Positions 42,954-52,243 of a stretch of DNA of 64,000 nucleotides are shown here, in pieces. Under the pieces are notes generated by a model. The model ran no database searches, was not told the origin of the DNA, and saw nothing but the letters and a program-made list of their open reading frames with translations. A program made the position numbers and the translations under genes. Positions within the stretch are counted from its first letter, which is position 1. Each line of letters starts with the position of its first letter. This DNA comes from Schaalia canis. GTDB lineage: Bacteria; Actinomycetota; Actinomycetes; Actinomycetales; Actinomycetaceae. The stretch is from contig NZ_RQZF01000001.1 in NCBI RefSeq assembly GCF_003858455.1, forward strand, positions 434,001 through 498,000. The letters are read 5' to 3'.

Positions 42954-45884
42954 TTATCTGCCTGTCAGTTGCCAGGCATCCTCATTCTCATCAGGTTCTT
43001 CATCCTCCCAGTCCACGCGTCCTCCAAAATCGTGCCCCGCGTAGGGATCAGCACTGGCCTGAGGGGCGAAGGAAGGCGGCGTCACAGCCTGTGGCGAGGG
43101 TACTTCCTCGACTGTGGTTTCAGAGGTGACGGTCGCGTGCGTGCCACCCGCCCCCGGCGGCACCTGGACCGCGTAGAAGGTACTTTCTTCCGCCTCAGCC
43201 TCGTCCTCAGAGTGCCCCAGCTCATCTTCAACGAGGGAGGCAGCGGCAACGGCGGGGCTCACAGGCGCAGGAGCGGCGAGGGCGGGCACCTCCGGTTCAG
43301 GGGTGGCGCTAGTCTCTCCACGCAGCATGGCCAGGATTTCAGGAAGCTGCTCAGGCTCAACAAGAACCTCGCGAGCCTTTGACCCTTCCGAGGGACCAAC
43401 GATCTCGCGGGACTCCAGCAAATCCATCAGACGGCCAGCGCGGGCAAAGCCTACGCGGAGCTTACGCTGCAGCATTGAGGTTGAGCCCAGACGGGTGGAG
43501 ATCACCAGTTCAGCCGCTTGGAGCAGGTCATCAAGATCATCACCAATATCCTCGGCTACCTTCGCGGTCTTGGCAGGTGCGACAACGTCTGGTCGGTACT
43601 GGGCCTGCATCTGAGACTTCACATGAGCAACCACAGAGTGAATCTCGGACTCTGTCACCCACGCGCCCTGCACGCGCATAGGCTTGGGCGCGCCGGCTGG
43701 CAGGTAGAGCGCATCACCTTGGCCAATCAGCTTTTCAGCGCCGGGCTGGTCAAGGATCACGCGAGAATCCACCAGTGAGGAGGTCGCAAAGGCCAAGCGG
43801 GAAGGCACATTGGCTTTAATCAGACCCGTGACCACATCTGCTGATGGGCGTTGGGTGGCAAGCACCAGGTGAATACCCGCAGCACGTGCAAGCTGAGTAA
43901 TACGTTGAACAGAGGCTTCCACGTCACGCGGCGCCACCATCATGAGGTCAGCGAGCTCGTCAACGACGACCAAGAGATAGGGGTAGGGCTGAAGTTTGCG
44001 TTCCAGCCCAAGAGGTACTTGCACCTGTCCAGCGCGAACAGCTTGATTGAAGTCATCAACGTGCTTGAAGCCGAAGGCAGCCAAGTCGTCGTAACGGGCG
44101 TCCATCTCTCGGACCACCCATTCAAGTGCTTCAGCGGCCTTCTTCGGATCGGTGATAATCGGAGAAATCAGGTGCGGGATGCCCTCGTAGATCGTCAGCT
44201 CCACGCGCTTGGGATCGACGAGGATCATACGTACCTGCTCGGGGGTAGCGCGCATCATGATGGAGGTAATCATGGAGTTGACGAAACTGGACTTACCCGA
44301 GCCGGTCTGGCCTGCCACCAGCAGGTGGGGAGTCTTGGCCAGATTCGTCACGACGTAGCCGCCCTCGACGTCCTTACCTACACCGACAACCAGCGGGTGC
44401 TGGTTGCGTTTGGCCGCCCCTGAACGAAGCACGTCGCCGAGGGCAACCGTCTCTCGGTCAGCGTTGGGAATTTCCACGCCGATAGCGCTCTTACCCGGAA
44501 TTGGCGACAGGATGCGCACATCCGCGCTGGCCACAGCGTAGGCAATATTCTTCGACAGGTTCGTAATGCGATCGACCTTCACACCCGGCCCAAGCGTCAC
44601 TTCATAACGGGTCACTGTCGGGCCTCGAGAAAAGCCTGTGACAGTAGCGTCAACCTTGAACTCAGCCAACACCTGCTGCAACGCCTGAACGACCTGATCG
44701 TTGACCGCAGATCGCGTTTTATGCGGGGTACCACGGATGAGCAAGTCTTCGGTGGGCAGATGGTACTCGACAGGGGCAGCAGCCTGTGGAGTAAACCCAG
44801 CGTCGGTGCCACTCTCTTCTGTGGTAGCGCCCGCACTATCTACGGTCTGCCCCGCCTGCTGCGAATCCGCAGGGATCGCAAACACTTCCGTAGGAGCATC
44901 AGCATCGACTGGCTCCCCAGCATGCGGCGAGGTCGGCATCACCATGGTGGCATCAATCGGAGCAAGCTCAGAGGGGTCATACTCCCCTTCACCGGCAGCG
45001 TAGTAGTCTCCGCCCTGCTCGTAGTCCGCGTCACCGTACGCGGGATCATAGCCACCTTCAACAAGATCCACATGGGGTGGCGCGTCAGCCTCAGCAGCGC
45101 GGCGGAAAGCCTCGTCAGCATCGTATTGGTCAAGGAAAGGATCATCCCCGGCGGCCAAGTGGTCACGCGAGCGACGGCGCGCAGCACTGACCTCGTCCTC
45201 CCCTTCAACCGAAGACTCACCGGCTCCCTTTGCGGAACGGAGAATGAAACGGTCGCGGAAGTCACGCAGGCGCTGAGGAACGTCGGCAACTCGGGTGCGG
45301 GTCGCCAGAAGAATCGAATACACCAGCAGTAAAAACAGCAAAGCGCCCGCACCCCAGGCTGACAGGAGGGTTACAAGAGGGCTAGCAACGAACCAGCCAA
45401 TAATGCCTCCAGCCGCTTCAATCCCCTCAATAGGCGATGCGGAAGGATTGCCACTGGTGACGTGTACAAGACCCGTCAACGCAAAGACAACTCCCATACC
45501 GCCAGCAAGATGGTGCGGCAGCGCTGAGTTCAAAGAACGTGCCTTAAAAAGGTCAATGGCAACAGCAACGAACACCACGGGAAGGACAACGGAGAAAATC
45601 CCTACCAGCCCCGCTGAACCATGATGGATAAAATCCCCCGCCTGGCCTGAGACTTTAAACCACTCACGCAAAGCAACGACAACGGCCAGCGCGAGCATGA
45701 CGAAAGCCAAGGCATCGCGTTTAACCTGAGCGTCCGTGGCCCGCCACAGCGCGAAAGCCCCAGCGATACCACGCCCGCATGCAGAAAAGAAGCGCGAAAG
45801 GGCACCCTGGGAGCGCGGCGCAGGCGTATTCCTTGCTGACGTGCGCTGTCGTGAACTCTTCGAAGACGATGATGTGTTTGCCAT
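42954..45884 (-). CDS. ftsK: DNA translocase FtsK/SpoIIIE
   Basis: Septal motor that pumps chromosome DNA and activates XerCD. About 976 residues from the ATG at 45884; a start at 45926 is also open and neither has a clear ribosome binding site. Four or five membrane segments occupy roughly 55-200, then an acidic Pro/Ala-rich linker, the motor with GQTGSGKSS and DELADLMM, and the gamma winged-helix (LQRKLRVGFARAGRLMDLLE). Another ~110-residue acidic, low-complexity tail extends beyond the gamma domain, where most FtsK proteins end. Confidence 0.95.
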   Translation of the reverse strand: MANTSSSSKSSRQRTSARNTPAPRSQGALSRFFSACGRGIAGAFALWRATDAQVKRDALAFVMLALAVVVALREWFKVSGQAGDFIHHGSAGLVGIFSVVLPVVFVAVAIDLFKARSLNSALPHHLAGGMGVVFALTGLVHVTSGNPSASPIEGIEAAGGIIGWFVASPLVTLLSAWGAGALLFLLLVYSILLATRTRVADVPQRLRDFRDRFILRSAKGAGESSVEGEDEVSAARRRSRDHLAAGDDPFLDQYDADEAFRRAAEADAPPHVDLVEGGYDPAYGDADYEQGGDYYAAGEGEYDPSELAPIDATMVMPTSPHAGEPVDADAPTEVFAIPADSQQAGQTVDSAGATTEESGTDAGFTPQAAAPVEYHLPTEDLLIRGTPHKTRSAVNDQVVQALQQVLAEFKVDATVTGFSRGPTVTRYEVTLGPGVKVDRITNLSKNIAYAVASADVRILSPIPGKSAIGVEIPNADRETVALGDVLRSGAAKRNQHPLVVGVGKDVEGGYVVTNLAKTPHLLVAGQTGSGKSSFVNSMITSIMMRATPEQVRMILVDPKRVELTIYEGIPHLISPIITDPKKAAEALEWVVREMDARYDDLAAFGFKHVDDFNQAVRAGQVQVPLGLERKLQPYPYLLVVVDELADLMMVAPRDVEASVQRITQLARAAGIHLVLATQRPSADVVTGLIKANVPSRLAFATSSLVDSRVILDQPGAEKLIGQGDALYLPAGAPKPMRVQGAWVTESEIHSVVAHVKSQMQAQYRPDVVAPAKTAKVAEDIGDDLDDLLQAAELVISTRLGSTSMLQRKLRVGFARAGRLMDLLESREIVGPSEGSKAREVLVEPEQLPEILAMLRGETSATPEPEVPALAAPAPVSPAVAAASLVEDELGHSEDEAEAEESTFYAVQVPPGAGGTHATVTSETTVEEVPSPQAVTPPSFAPQASADPYAGHDFGGRVDWEDEEPDENEDAWQLTGR

Positions 45885-46044
45885 GGTGCTACAGACGCTA
45901 CCGGCCCCCAGAGCCTCGCGCATCATCGGCGCGCCGCATGGCCCTATTAGCGGCCAAACATCACCACTTTTTCAGGGTTGAGGGAAGAAGATCGCGCCAT
46001 CTTCACCATGCCAGCAATCCCCACCACTCCCCAAGCGTGCCAGC

Positions 46045-46989
46045 TCAGGAAGAGTAGATCAGGCCGCCCTGCTCAAGAATCTGCTCAATATCGGCCAGAG
46101 TCGGAACCGGCAAAGCCGACTCGTGTGCGATCGTAAAGGCCGCCGCCGCGTTAGCAGCGCGACAAGCGTCCTCCAGGGAGGCACCCTTGAGAAGCGAAGC
46201 ACACATTGTCGCAATATGCGTGTCCCCAACGCCCGCAGTGTCAACCGTGAACGCATCAAAAGCCGGAAGGTGAATACGCGGTGCCGACTCATTGACCTGC
46301 AGCTCGCACCCCATCACACCCAGGCGTCGCACCACCGCAGCATGTGGACGCATAATGTGTCGGATTGAGAGCCCCGGCTCAACGCGAGTGAGAATGGCAT
46401 CCAGAGCGGCTTTCTCACGAATATTCATCGTCACAACGTCAGCACGGCTCAGCAGGCGACGCCACGCGCTAACAGGTACTTCCTCCACCGCTGGCGAAAT
46501 AGACACCACCAGCATGACACTCTCAGGTAGCGAGGCGCCCCATCCGGTGAGCGTCTCAGCACCAATACGATTCGTCAGGTCAACACCAGAAATATGGACC
46601 AGGTCGCCGTCGTGAAGAGTAATCCGATCCAGCGCAGCACGCGAGGGCTCTGACTCCACGCCTGCTGTCACCACTGAGGTTGTTGAACCGTCAGCCTCGA
46701 CAAGCTGGATGGCGATACCAATATCGCCCACCAATTCGGTGGTGAGGATCTCCACATCGGCTTCTTCTAAGTGCTGGCGCACCGTATATGAGTTCGGGCC
46801 AGTTCCCAGAGGGGATGCCATAGAGGCCTTCACCCCCTGTGCTGCTGCGGCAGCCAGGGTGACATAGCCACCGCCAGGTCGGGCAGCGGCAGTTTCAGCT
46901 TCGACAGCAGCTCCCCGTTCGGGCAGATGATCAACGTGGAGGGGAAGCGCCAGCACCATCGAGTGGGTGGAAATAAAACGACCAGGCAT
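46045..46989 (-). CDS. PfkB-family carbohydrate kinase
   Basis: 314 residues. The ribokinase fold is recognised from RPGGGYVTLAAAAAQG near the N-terminus and the C-terminal catalytic motif DTAGVGDTHIA, where the usual GAGD reads GVGD but keeps the catalytic Asp. Substrate cannot be predicted; PfkB members phosphorylate sugars, nucleosides or sugar phosphates. It follows the RNase J gene with 7 bp between, so the two are probably co-transcribed. Confidence 0.85.
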   Translation of the reverse strand: MPGRFISTHSMVLALPLHVDHLPERGAAVEAETAAARPGGGYVTLAAAAAQGVKASMASPLGTGPNSYTVRQHLEEADVEILTTELVGDIGIAIQLVEADGSTTSVVTAGVESEPSRAALDRITLHDGDLVHISGVDLTNRIGAETLTGWGASLPESVMLVVSISPAVEEVPVSAWRRLLSRADVVTMNIREKAALDAILTRVEPGLSIRHIMRPHAAVVRRLGVMGCELQVNESAPRIHLPAFDAFTVDTAGVGDTHIATMCASLLKGASLEDACRAANAAAAFTIAHESALPVPTLADIEQILEQGGLIYSS

Positions 46990-46996
46990 GAAGCTC

Positions 46997-48688
46997 CTAC
47001 TGTTCCACGACCACGGGAACGATCATGGGACGGCGACGCAGGCGACGAGCCACCCAGCGTCCGATAACGCGGCGCATGACCTGCTGCAAAACGTAGGGGT
47101 CAACGCCGCCGGGGGCAGCGGCCTCGCGCAGGGCGGCATCGACCTCGGGCAGGATCTCTTCAAAGACAGCGTCATCTTCGGCCATGCCAATAGCGCGAAT
47201 GGTTGGCGAGGCCAGTACCATGCCTGAGTCTCGTTCAACAACGGCGTAGACGCTGACAAAACCTTCAGCGCCAAGGGTGCGGCGGGCTGCGAGCTCCTCT
47301 TCAGAGATTTCTCCAATGGAGCGTCCATCAACGTAGACGTATTCGCAGGGGACAGCTCCTGCGATTCGAGTCTTTCCGTCCTTGAGGTCAACGACAACGC
47401 CGTCTTCTGCGAGTACGACATTCTCCACCGGGACACCGGTCTTGACCGCGAGCTGACCATTAGCGATGAGATGTCGGATTTCACCGTGGATGGGCATGAC
47501 ATTTGTCGGCTGGATGATGTTGTAGCAGTAGAGCAGCTCGCCAGCAGAGGCATGGCCAGAGACATGGACCTTGGTGTTGGACTGGTGGACAACGCGGGCG
47601 CCTAGGCGCATGAGCCCGTTGATGAGGCGGTAAACGGAGTTTTCGTTACCGGGGATCAGCGACGAGGCGAAGACGACCATATCGTCAGGTTCCAAGGTGA
47701 CGAACTTGTGGGAGCCTGCTGCCATGCGTGACAGGGCGGCCATGGGTTCGCCCTGGGAGCCTGTGGCCATGTAGACGCGCTGGTGCGGAGGAAGATCAGC
47801 GATGGTGGCTGAATCGACAATGACATCCGGTGGGACAGTGAGGTAGCCCTTTTCCTCTGCGATACGCATATTGCGTTCCATTGAGCGTCCCACCAGTGCG
47901 ACGCGGCGCCCATTACGGTGAGCAGCGTTCATGACCTGTTGGACACGGTGGACATGGGAGGCGAAGGAAGCGACGACGATCTGGCCGGTGGCCTCGGCGA
48001 ATACTCGGTCGAGGACGGGGCCGATCTCACATTCAGGGGTGACGAATCCTGGAACCTCAGCGTTGGTGGAATCCACCATGAACAGGTCCACGCCTTCTTC
48101 CCCAAAACGGGCAAAGGCTCGAAGGTCGGTCAGGCGGCCGTCAAGAGGAAGCTGATCCATTTTGAAGTCGCCGGTAATAAGAACCTTACCGGCGTCGGTG
48201 CGGACAAAGACAGCCAGCGCATCTGGGATAGAGTGCGTGACGGCAACGAATTCACAGTTGAAAGGGCCAATGTTGATGCGGTCGCCTTCAGCGACAACGA
48301 CGAGGTCAGGGCTGGGGAGGCGATGCTCGCGGATCTTGGGTTCAACGAAGGCCAAGGTCAAGTCCGAGCCGTAAATGGGGATGTCCGCACGTAGTTTCAG
48401 CAGGTAGGGGACGGCTCCGATGTGGTCTTCATGTCCGTGGGTGAGGATCATTCCCACGACATCATCAAGGCGGTCTTCGATCCAGGAGAAGTCGGGAAGG
48501 ATCAGGTCGACACCGGGTTGGGTTTCTTCAGGGAAGAGAACGCCGCAGTCAACGACGAGGAGTTTGCCTGCGTATTCGAGGACGTTCATATTGCGTCCAA
48601 CTTCGCCCAAACCTCCCAACGGGATAACACGGAGGGCGCCCTCTTCGAGAGGAGCGGGTTCAGCGAGGTTCTCGTACAGAGGCTTCAT
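46997..48688 (-). CDS. rnj: Ribonuclease J
   Basis: 5'-3' exo- and endoribonuclease of the metallo-beta-lactamase/beta-CASP family, central to actinobacterial RNA turnover and rRNA maturation. 563 residues from the ATG at 48688, matching the family; the frame stays open upstream but crosses the fixX terminator. LGGLGEVGRNM opens the fold and HGHEDH at 84-89 is the metal motif. GSQGEPMAAL and HVSGHA lie in the beta-CASP part. Confidence 0.95.
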   Translation of the reverse strand: MKPLYENLAEPAPLEEGALRVIPLGGLGEVGRNMNVLEYAGKLLVVDCGVLFPEETQPGVDLILPDFSWIEDRLDDVVGMILTHGHEDHIGAVPYLLKLRADIPIYGSDLTLAFVEPKIREHRLPSPDLVVVAEGDRINIGPFNCEFVAVTHSIPDALAVFVRTDAGKVLITGDFKMDQLPLDGRLTDLRAFARFGEEGVDLFMVDSTNAEVPGFVTPECEIGPVLDRVFAEATGQIVVASFASHVHRVQQVMNAAHRNGRRVALVGRSMERNMRIAEEKGYLTVPPDVIVDSATIADLPPHQRVYMATGSQGEPMAALSRMAAGSHKFVTLEPDDMVVFASSLIPGNENSVYRLINGLMRLGARVVHQSNTKVHVSGHASAGELLYCYNIIQPTNVMPIHGEIRHLIANGQLAVKTGVPVENVVLAEDGVVVDLKDGKTRIAGAVPCEYVYVDGRSIGEISEEELAARRTLGAEGFVSVYAVVERDSGMVLASPTIRAIGMAEDDAVFEEILPEVDAALREAAAPGGVDPYVLQQVMRRVIGRWVARRLRRRPMIVPVVVEQ

Positions 48689-48744
48689 AGTGCTGATTCT
48701 ACTTGCTCTTTTGTTCCAGGTCTTTGGAGGGTCATGTTCTCCGC

Positions 48745-48790
48745 TATAAAACGCCGGTGGAGGGAACCTTCTGGTTCCCCCCACCGGCGT
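48745..48790 (-). terminator. Intrinsic terminator of the fixABCX operon
   Basis: A 10-bp stem ACGCCGGTGG/CCACCGGCGT continues after one mismatch into GGGAACC/GGTTCCC with a 4-nt loop. On the minus strand TTTTATAG follows. It lies 52 nt after the fixX stop and separates the fix genes from RNase J. Confidence 0.88.
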
Positions 48791-48842
48791 CGCATGTGCC
48801 CAGGAGTTCACATGCAACCATCCCACCAGGGACGACAGTGTC

Positions 48843-49139
48843 CTACCCCTCGCGGAACATAATCCCAAAGCTTCCTCGCGGATAGTGCCACTTGAGCACT
48901 CCCGCAGGAGCCATTGCCAGGCAGGTGCCACACTCCAGGCAAGCGGCATACTCGACGCCCACGCTGCCATCGGCTTCGACCGAATACACATGCGCTGGGC
49001 AGATGCGTTCAAGCAGAGGGCCCACCCCGAGTGTGCGAGCGAGTTCCTGGTTCACCTCAATGTGGGATTCTTCCTCATCGAGGTTGTAGGTATTCCCAGC
49101 CAGTCGGGCCGGAACGCTCTCAATGACGAGTTGTGCCAT
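48843..49139 (-). CDS. fixX: FixX-like ferredoxin
   Basis: 98 residues. Cys47 in ICPAHVY and Cys67/70/73 in CLECGTC match the FixX ferredoxin pattern. In E. coli and rhizobia it joins FixC to pass electrons from the FixAB flavoprotein towards quinone or low-potential acceptors. Last gene of the fix operon, 29 bp after fixC, followed by a strong terminator. Confidence 0.93.
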   Translation of the reverse strand: MAQLVIESVPARLAGNTYNLDEEESHIEVNQELARTLGVGPLLERICPAHVYSVEADGSVGVEYAACLECGTCLAMAPAGVLKWHYPRGSFGIMFREG

Positions 49140-49168
49140 TGCGTGTTCCTCCTTTCAGAAGGTGAGGG

Positions 49169-50473
49169 TTACAGGGCTCGGATGCCGGCAAAGACATCGC
49201 CCATGATCTGCGTCATCTTCACACCTGATGCTTTGAGGGCATCGAGTCCGACTGCCCGCAGGTGACGCCTGGGGGTCAAGTCGTGGTTGAAAACGCCGTA
49301 GAACACGTCGGCGGCGAGCTTGCCGTAGTCGCTGTACATGCGGGGGCGCTCCAGGAAGGCTGGTGCTTTGGCGTAGGTTGCCATGTCTTTGCCAACGAAG
49401 CTGGCATCCAGCAGGCTCCGGTAAACATCCATCGATTCCTGACTGAAATCCATCACCCCGAAGGCCTTCTGGATAGCACCGGCCGCTGCCAACGCTGACC
49501 CTGCAGCCAGGTCCATGCCGCGAATGGTCAACCCTGTGTTCAGGGTGAAGCCCGCGGCATCTCCGATGATGATGAGCCCCGGTCTGGTCAGGTCATGGGA
49601 GCTCATTGCTGAGCCGTCCTCAATGGTGAGGTGGCACCCGTATTCAAGAAGCTGCCCATCTTCGAGTAAGGGGGCGATAGCGGGGTGTTGCAGCAGGTGG
49701 TCGTGAATGTCTGAGGAGGACAGCCCCGAGGCTTCGAGGTCATCGAGCCTCATCACCACACCGATGGAGACGGATTCTTCATTGGTGTAGAGGAAACCAC
49801 CACCAGCCACCCCCTGCGTGCAGTCCCCCACCATGGCGTAGGCGACGCCCTCGTTGCCGCGAACATTGAAGCGGTCCTCAAGAACCTTACGAGGCAGGCC
49901 GATAACGGACTTCACCCCGACGGCGAGGTGCTTCATGGGCTCCTTAGCGCGAATACCGGCGTCTTGGGCAATGAAGGAGTTAACGCCGTCTGCTGCGACC
50001 ACCACATGGCAACGCAGTTCGTCTTCTCCAGCTCGAACGCCAACGATCTGGGTGCCCTCAGTGATGAGGGAATCAACCTTCACGCCAGGCATAACGGTCA
50101 CGCCTGCTTCCTCGCATTGTTCAAGGAGCCACGCGTCAAGTTTGACGCGTAGGACGGTCACGGCGTTTGCCGGTTCGGTCAGGCGCTGATCCCAGTAGTC
50201 GATGTTGACGAAGGAGCTCTGGTTGATCAGGCTCACGCAGTTGCGTGTGATGCGACGTTCAACGGGCGCAATATTGACGAAGTCGGGAAAGACTTTTTCC
50301 ATAATGCGGCAGTAGAACACGCCACCGGAGAGGTTCTTTGAGCCTGGTTCGGCGCCACGCTCAATGAGCAGGACCTCCCGGCCTTGCTGGGCGAGGGTGT
50401 AGGCGCAAACTGCGCCCGCCACTCCGCCGCCGATGACAATGACGTCGAAGTCGACGTCGACTTCTTCAGACAT
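49169..50473 (-). CDS. fixC: FixC-like electron-transfer flavoprotein:quinone oxidoreductase
   Basis: 434 residues. The FAD Rossmann motif GGGVAGA begins at residue 15 (FDVIVIGGGVAGAVCAYTLA), and the second FAD contact GLIIIGDAAGFTLNTGLTIRGMDLA is near 290. The SKNLSGG stretch at about 46 is typical of FixC. It is membrane-associated in related systems. Lies between fixB and fixX in the canonical order A-B-C-X. Confidence 0.95.
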   Translation of the reverse strand: MSEEVDVDFDVIVIGGGVAGAVCAYTLAQQGREVLLIERGAEPGSKNLSGGVFYCRIMEKVFPDFVNIAPVERRITRNCVSLINQSSFVNIDYWDQRLTEPANAVTVLRVKLDAWLLEQCEEAGVTVMPGVKVDSLITEGTQIVGVRAGEDELRCHVVVAADGVNSFIAQDAGIRAKEPMKHLAVGVKSVIGLPRKVLEDRFNVRGNEGVAYAMVGDCTQGVAGGGFLYTNEESVSIGVVMRLDDLEASGLSSSDIHDHLLQHPAIAPLLEDGQLLEYGCHLTIEDGSAMSSHDLTRPGLIIIGDAAGFTLNTGLTIRGMDLAAGSALAAAGAIQKAFGVMDFSQESMDVYRSLLDASFVGKDMATYAKAPAFLERPRMYSDYGKLAADVFYGVFNHDLTPRRHLRAVGLDALKASGVKMTQIMGDVFAGIRAL

Positions 50474-50500
50474 GGTGTTCTCGTTTCAGGACAGCGCTGA

Positions 50501-51373
50501 TCAGGACAGGGCTGCGGTCAGTGCGGGCACGACCTCGTAAATGTCTCCCACAATGCCGTAGTCAGCGATCTGGAAAATGGGGGCATTGGCGTCATTGTTG
50601 ACGGCCACGACGATCTTGGTGTCAGCCATGCCGGAGGTGTGCTGCACCTGGCCGGAAATACCCAGAGCGACGTAGATGTCAGGTGAAACGTGCATACCTG
50701 AGACGCCGATGTAACGGTCCTTGCTCATCCACGCGGTGCCTTCTGCAAGTGGGCGCGAGCAGGCCATCTCAGCGCCGAGGGCATCTGCCAGGCCCTGAGC
50801 GATAGCGAGATCGTCCTCAGTTTTGAAGCCACGTCCGCAGGCGACAATCCTGCGTGCTGCGGCAAGGTTGGCCGGTCCTGAGCTTGCGGGTTGGACGGAG
50901 ACAACGCTGGCACCCATGGGGGTGGCCTCGTGCGTTTCCGCTGCTGGGCCGTCGGCGTCTGCGGGAGCGCCGCCTTCGAGGACGAGTACAGCTCCGTTGA
51001 AGCTGACGGTCTCGTTGGTCAGGCCACCGTAGCGGGCGACCTCGGCACCGGTGGCACTCACGTTGGTGGCACCAACAATGACAGGAAGGGCGAGGGCGGC
51101 TGCCGCAGCTCCAGCAAAGGAGCGCTCAGCAGGACGGTTAGCGGCAAGAATAACGTCGCCAGCAGCCTCAGCGAGTAGCCCTGCAACGACGCCAGCGTAT
51201 GCTTCGGCGGGCACATTATCGGCAGTCGGGACGTGAATGACACGATCAACGCCTGCGATACTGGGCGCGGTGGGGGCAACGGCGATGACAGTGGCGGTGC
51301 CGCCAATGGCTTTGGCGGTGTCAACGAGGTTGGTGACGTGCTCGTTGGTGGTAAGAATCCAGGTGTTCGTCAT
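50501..51373 (-). CDS. fixB: FixB-like electron-transfer flavoprotein alpha subunit
   Basis: 290 residues. The C-terminal FAD domain is clear: CSRPLAEGTAWM, YIGVSGMHVSPDIYVALGISGQVQHTSGM and IFQIADYGIVGDIYEVVP. These are the standard ETF-alpha contacts to FAD. Forms a heterodimer with FixA. Whether it bifurcates electrons cannot be judged by eye. Confidence 0.95.
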   Translation of the reverse strand: MTNTWILTTNEHVTNLVDTAKAIGGTATVIAVAPTAPSIAGVDRVIHVPTADNVPAEAYAGVVAGLLAEAAGDVILAANRPAERSFAGAAAAALALPVIVGATNVSATGAEVARYGGLTNETVSFNGAVLVLEGGAPADADGPAAETHEATPMGASVVSVQPASSGPANLAAARRIVACGRGFKTEDDLAIAQGLADALGAEMACSRPLAEGTAWMSKDRYIGVSGMHVSPDIYVALGISGQVQHTSGMADTKIVVAVNNDANAPIFQIADYGIVGDIYEVVPALTAALS

Positions 51374-51390
51374 TGTTCTGCTGTCCTTTC

Positions 51391-52152
51391 TCAGAGCGCG
51401 CCGGCGTTGCGCAGAGCTGCGACGAGCTGTGCGGCAGCGTCGTCTCCGGTGAACATTTCATTGCGGCGAGCCTTCGCAACGGGCTTGGCTCGGCCGGTGA
51501 CCTCAAGGGTGACGTCTGTGAGCGTCAGGTCGCCTGCGGAGACCTCGTCAAGGGGTTTCTTTCCGGCGGCGAGGATGTCCTTCATGCCGGGAACCTTGAC
51601 GGGCGCAGCGTCAGTGGCGACCGCTGCGACGACGGGGCCGTCCACGGTGATGGTGCGGGTGCCACCAGCGGTGGATTGAGTGAGGGCCCATCCCTGTCCT
51701 GCGGCTTCAATGGCGGTGACTTCCTGGAAGCACGGCCAGCCGAGGAACCCTGCGATGAGGGTGGGGACGATCTTGGCTGATTCGTCGATGGAGGAGTCGC
51801 CTGCAAGGACCAGGGTGGCTCCGTCAATCTTTCCAACAAGGCCCGCGAGCCCGCTGGCGACGGTGGTGGCGTTCCAGGTGGAGGTGGTGTCGTCTGCGAC
51901 GACGAGTGCGCGGTCCATGCCTCGTGAGAGGGCGCCTTTCTTTGCCATGGACGAGGCTACTGCGCTGCTTCCGACTGAGATGCCGACGACGTCGGTTCCG
52001 AGGGAGTCTGCGAGGGTGCGTCCGACCTGCACGGCGACGGGATCGTATTCGGAGATTGCGGCCTTGGCGCGCGACCAGTCGACCACGCCGGAGGCATCAA
52101 CGGTGGTGTCTTGTGGGTTAGCGGCGTACTTGTACGCGACAACGATGCTCAT
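51391..52152 (-). CDS. fixA: FixA-like electron-transfer flavoprotein beta subunit
   Basis: 253 residues from the ATG at 52152 (MSIVVAYKYAANPQDTTV); the longer frame crosses the operator region. ETF-beta features include DWSRAKAAISEYDPVAVQVG and LVLAGDSSIDESAKIVPTLIAGFLGWPCFQEVTAIE. First gene of fixABCX, divergent from the TetR gene, so a promoter and operator in the 91-bp gap probably control it. The ribosome binding site is weak. Confidence 0.93.
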   Translation of the reverse strand: MSIVVAYKYAANPQDTTVDASGVVDWSRAKAAISEYDPVAVQVGRTLADSLGTDVVGISVGSSAVASSMAKKGALSRGMDRALVVADDTTSTWNATTVASGLAGLVGKIDGATLVLAGDSSIDESAKIVPTLIAGFLGWPCFQEVTAIEAAGQGWALTQSTAGGTRTITVDGPVVAAVATDAAPVKVPGMKDILAAGKKPLDEVSAGDLTLTDVTLEVTGRAKPVAKARRNEMFTGDDAAAQLVAALRNAGAL

Positions 52153-52204
52153 CGTCTGCTCTTTCTGTTGAAGGTGCGGTTGGCGGTATATCGGGTGTGG
52201 AAAC

Positions 52205-52220
52205 CCTGAAAGCTTTGAGG
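52205..52220. promoter_or_regulatory. Candidate TetR operator between fixA and tetR
   Basis: CCTGAAAGCTTTGAGG is a 16-bp palindrome with one mismatched pair, centred on AAGCTT. It lies in the divergent gap, 53 bp before fixA and 24 bp before tetR, where a local TetR-type repressor would be expected to bind. Confidence 0.5.
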
Positions 52221-52243
52221 AAGGGTCGTTAAGATAGAGATAT

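Noticed and set aside
48689-49012. N-terminal extension of RNase J
   Set aside because: The extra frame crosses the fix operon terminator and part of fixX. The family start is at 48688.
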